From Chromatiales bacterium (GTDB lineage Bacteria > Pseudomonadota > Gammaproteobacteria > Chromatiales > Chromatiaceae): 13,592 bases of DNA. Shown piece after piece: positions 13,444-13,592 of this stretch (positions are counted from its first letter, which is position 1; each line of letters starts with the position of its first letter). The DNA lies in contig JAKSCN010000349.1 in NCBI GenBank assembly GCA_022360595.1, forward strand, positions 1 to 13,592, in the 5' to 3' direction. A program made the translations under genes and the position numbers. The notes beneath the pieces are model-generated. The model was not told the DNA's origin and made no database searches. It saw only the letters and a program-made list of their open reading frames with translations.

Positions 13444-13592
13444 TCACTCTGTCTCCTCGTCTGAGTTGTTTTTCTTAACGCTTGGAAATGAGACCACCTT
13501 TTCGCTACGCGGTTGATCGGTGAAGTAGGGCTTCTCGACGATTGCCCCAGCCTCATCGGCCAATTCACGTTCGCGGGCGGTAATCAGCCCCA
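13444..13592 (-). CDS. 3' end of an unidentified minus-strand gene
   Basis: The minus-strand frame is open from the window end (first full codon at 13590) to a TGA at 13446-13444, giving 48 residues. The sequence begins GLITARERELADEAGAIVEKPY, continues with FTDQPRSEKVVSFP, and ends in a hydrophilic tail, KKNNSDEETE. This charged, non-repetitive composition looks like a true C-terminus. It is convergent with the DUF3050 operon, whose terminator-like hairpin lies about 100 bp away. I do not recognise the family, and the start lies outside the window. Overlapping minus and plus frames in this stretch look like shadows. Confidence 0.6.
   Translation of the reverse strand, partial: GLITARERELADEAGAIVEKPYFTDQPRSEKVVSFPSVKKNNSDEETE

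Noticed and set aside
13365..13478. Small plus-strand frame of 37 codons with GGAG before the ATG
   Set aside because: Overlaps the 3' end of the minus-strand gene, has no recognisable sequence, and lies after a terminator-like hairpin; kept out as unsupported.
13290..13568. 92-codon minus-strand frame at the window end
   Set aside because: A different minus-strand frame (13444-13592) is open to the window edge with better protein-like composition, and this one overlaps it; its His/Arg/Ser-rich product looks like a shadow.

Overview
The window looks like chromosomal DNA of a gammaproteobacterium. It opens with the order smc (3' end), zipA, ligA, which is the usual gammaproteobacterial neighbourhood for these genes, and ZipA is essentially confined to that class. 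A periplasmic c-type cytochrome, a DM13 protein and many small oxidoreductase-like proteins would fit a respiring, perhaps sulfur-oxidising relative of the Chromatiales, but the genus is a guess.

Region 1 (1-4776) is a plus-strand housekeeping block: chromosome condensation (Smc), division (ZipA), DNA ligation and repair (LigA, overlapping zipA by ATGA), then an unnamed protein that looks like a zinc-protease relative with a broken HExxH motif. Region 2 (4804-7319) holds an exported DM13 protein divergent from a LysR regulator, then an inverted repeat, then a minus-strand pair encoding an exported NTF2-like protein and an ABM-type monooxygenase. Region 3 (7509-9224) is a plus-strand run of a SAM methyltransferase, a YiiX/YaeF-like permuted papain-fold hydrolase and a NIPSNAP protein. 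Region 4 (9228-10947) is a radical SAM protein divergent from a DUF429 protein, with a 10-bp palindrome between them. Region 5 (11052-13296) carries a class I cytochrome c, a tyrosine-phosphatase-like protein with a shortened CX4R loop, and a two-gene operon of a DUF3050 heme-oxygenase-fold protein and a small membrane-anchored protein. A terminator-like hairpin follows, and the window closes on the 3' end of an unidentified minus-strand gene.

No single classical defence island, CRISPR array, IS element or RNA gene is visible. The most unexplained structure lies between genes. A 15-bp motif, TAGGGYYTRTTAACA, occurs three times, twice supplying the stop codon of the preceding gene and once forming a near-perfect 24-bp palindrome. 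A 119-bp nested inverted-repeat element (12043-12161), bordered by GAT on both sides, could be a small non-autonomous mobile element, a structured RNA or a long terminator. Several genes are degenerate or odd members of enzyme families: HTLAH in place of HExxH, and CX4R in place of CX5R. Apart from the housekeeping genes, functions are family-level and pathway roles are inference.
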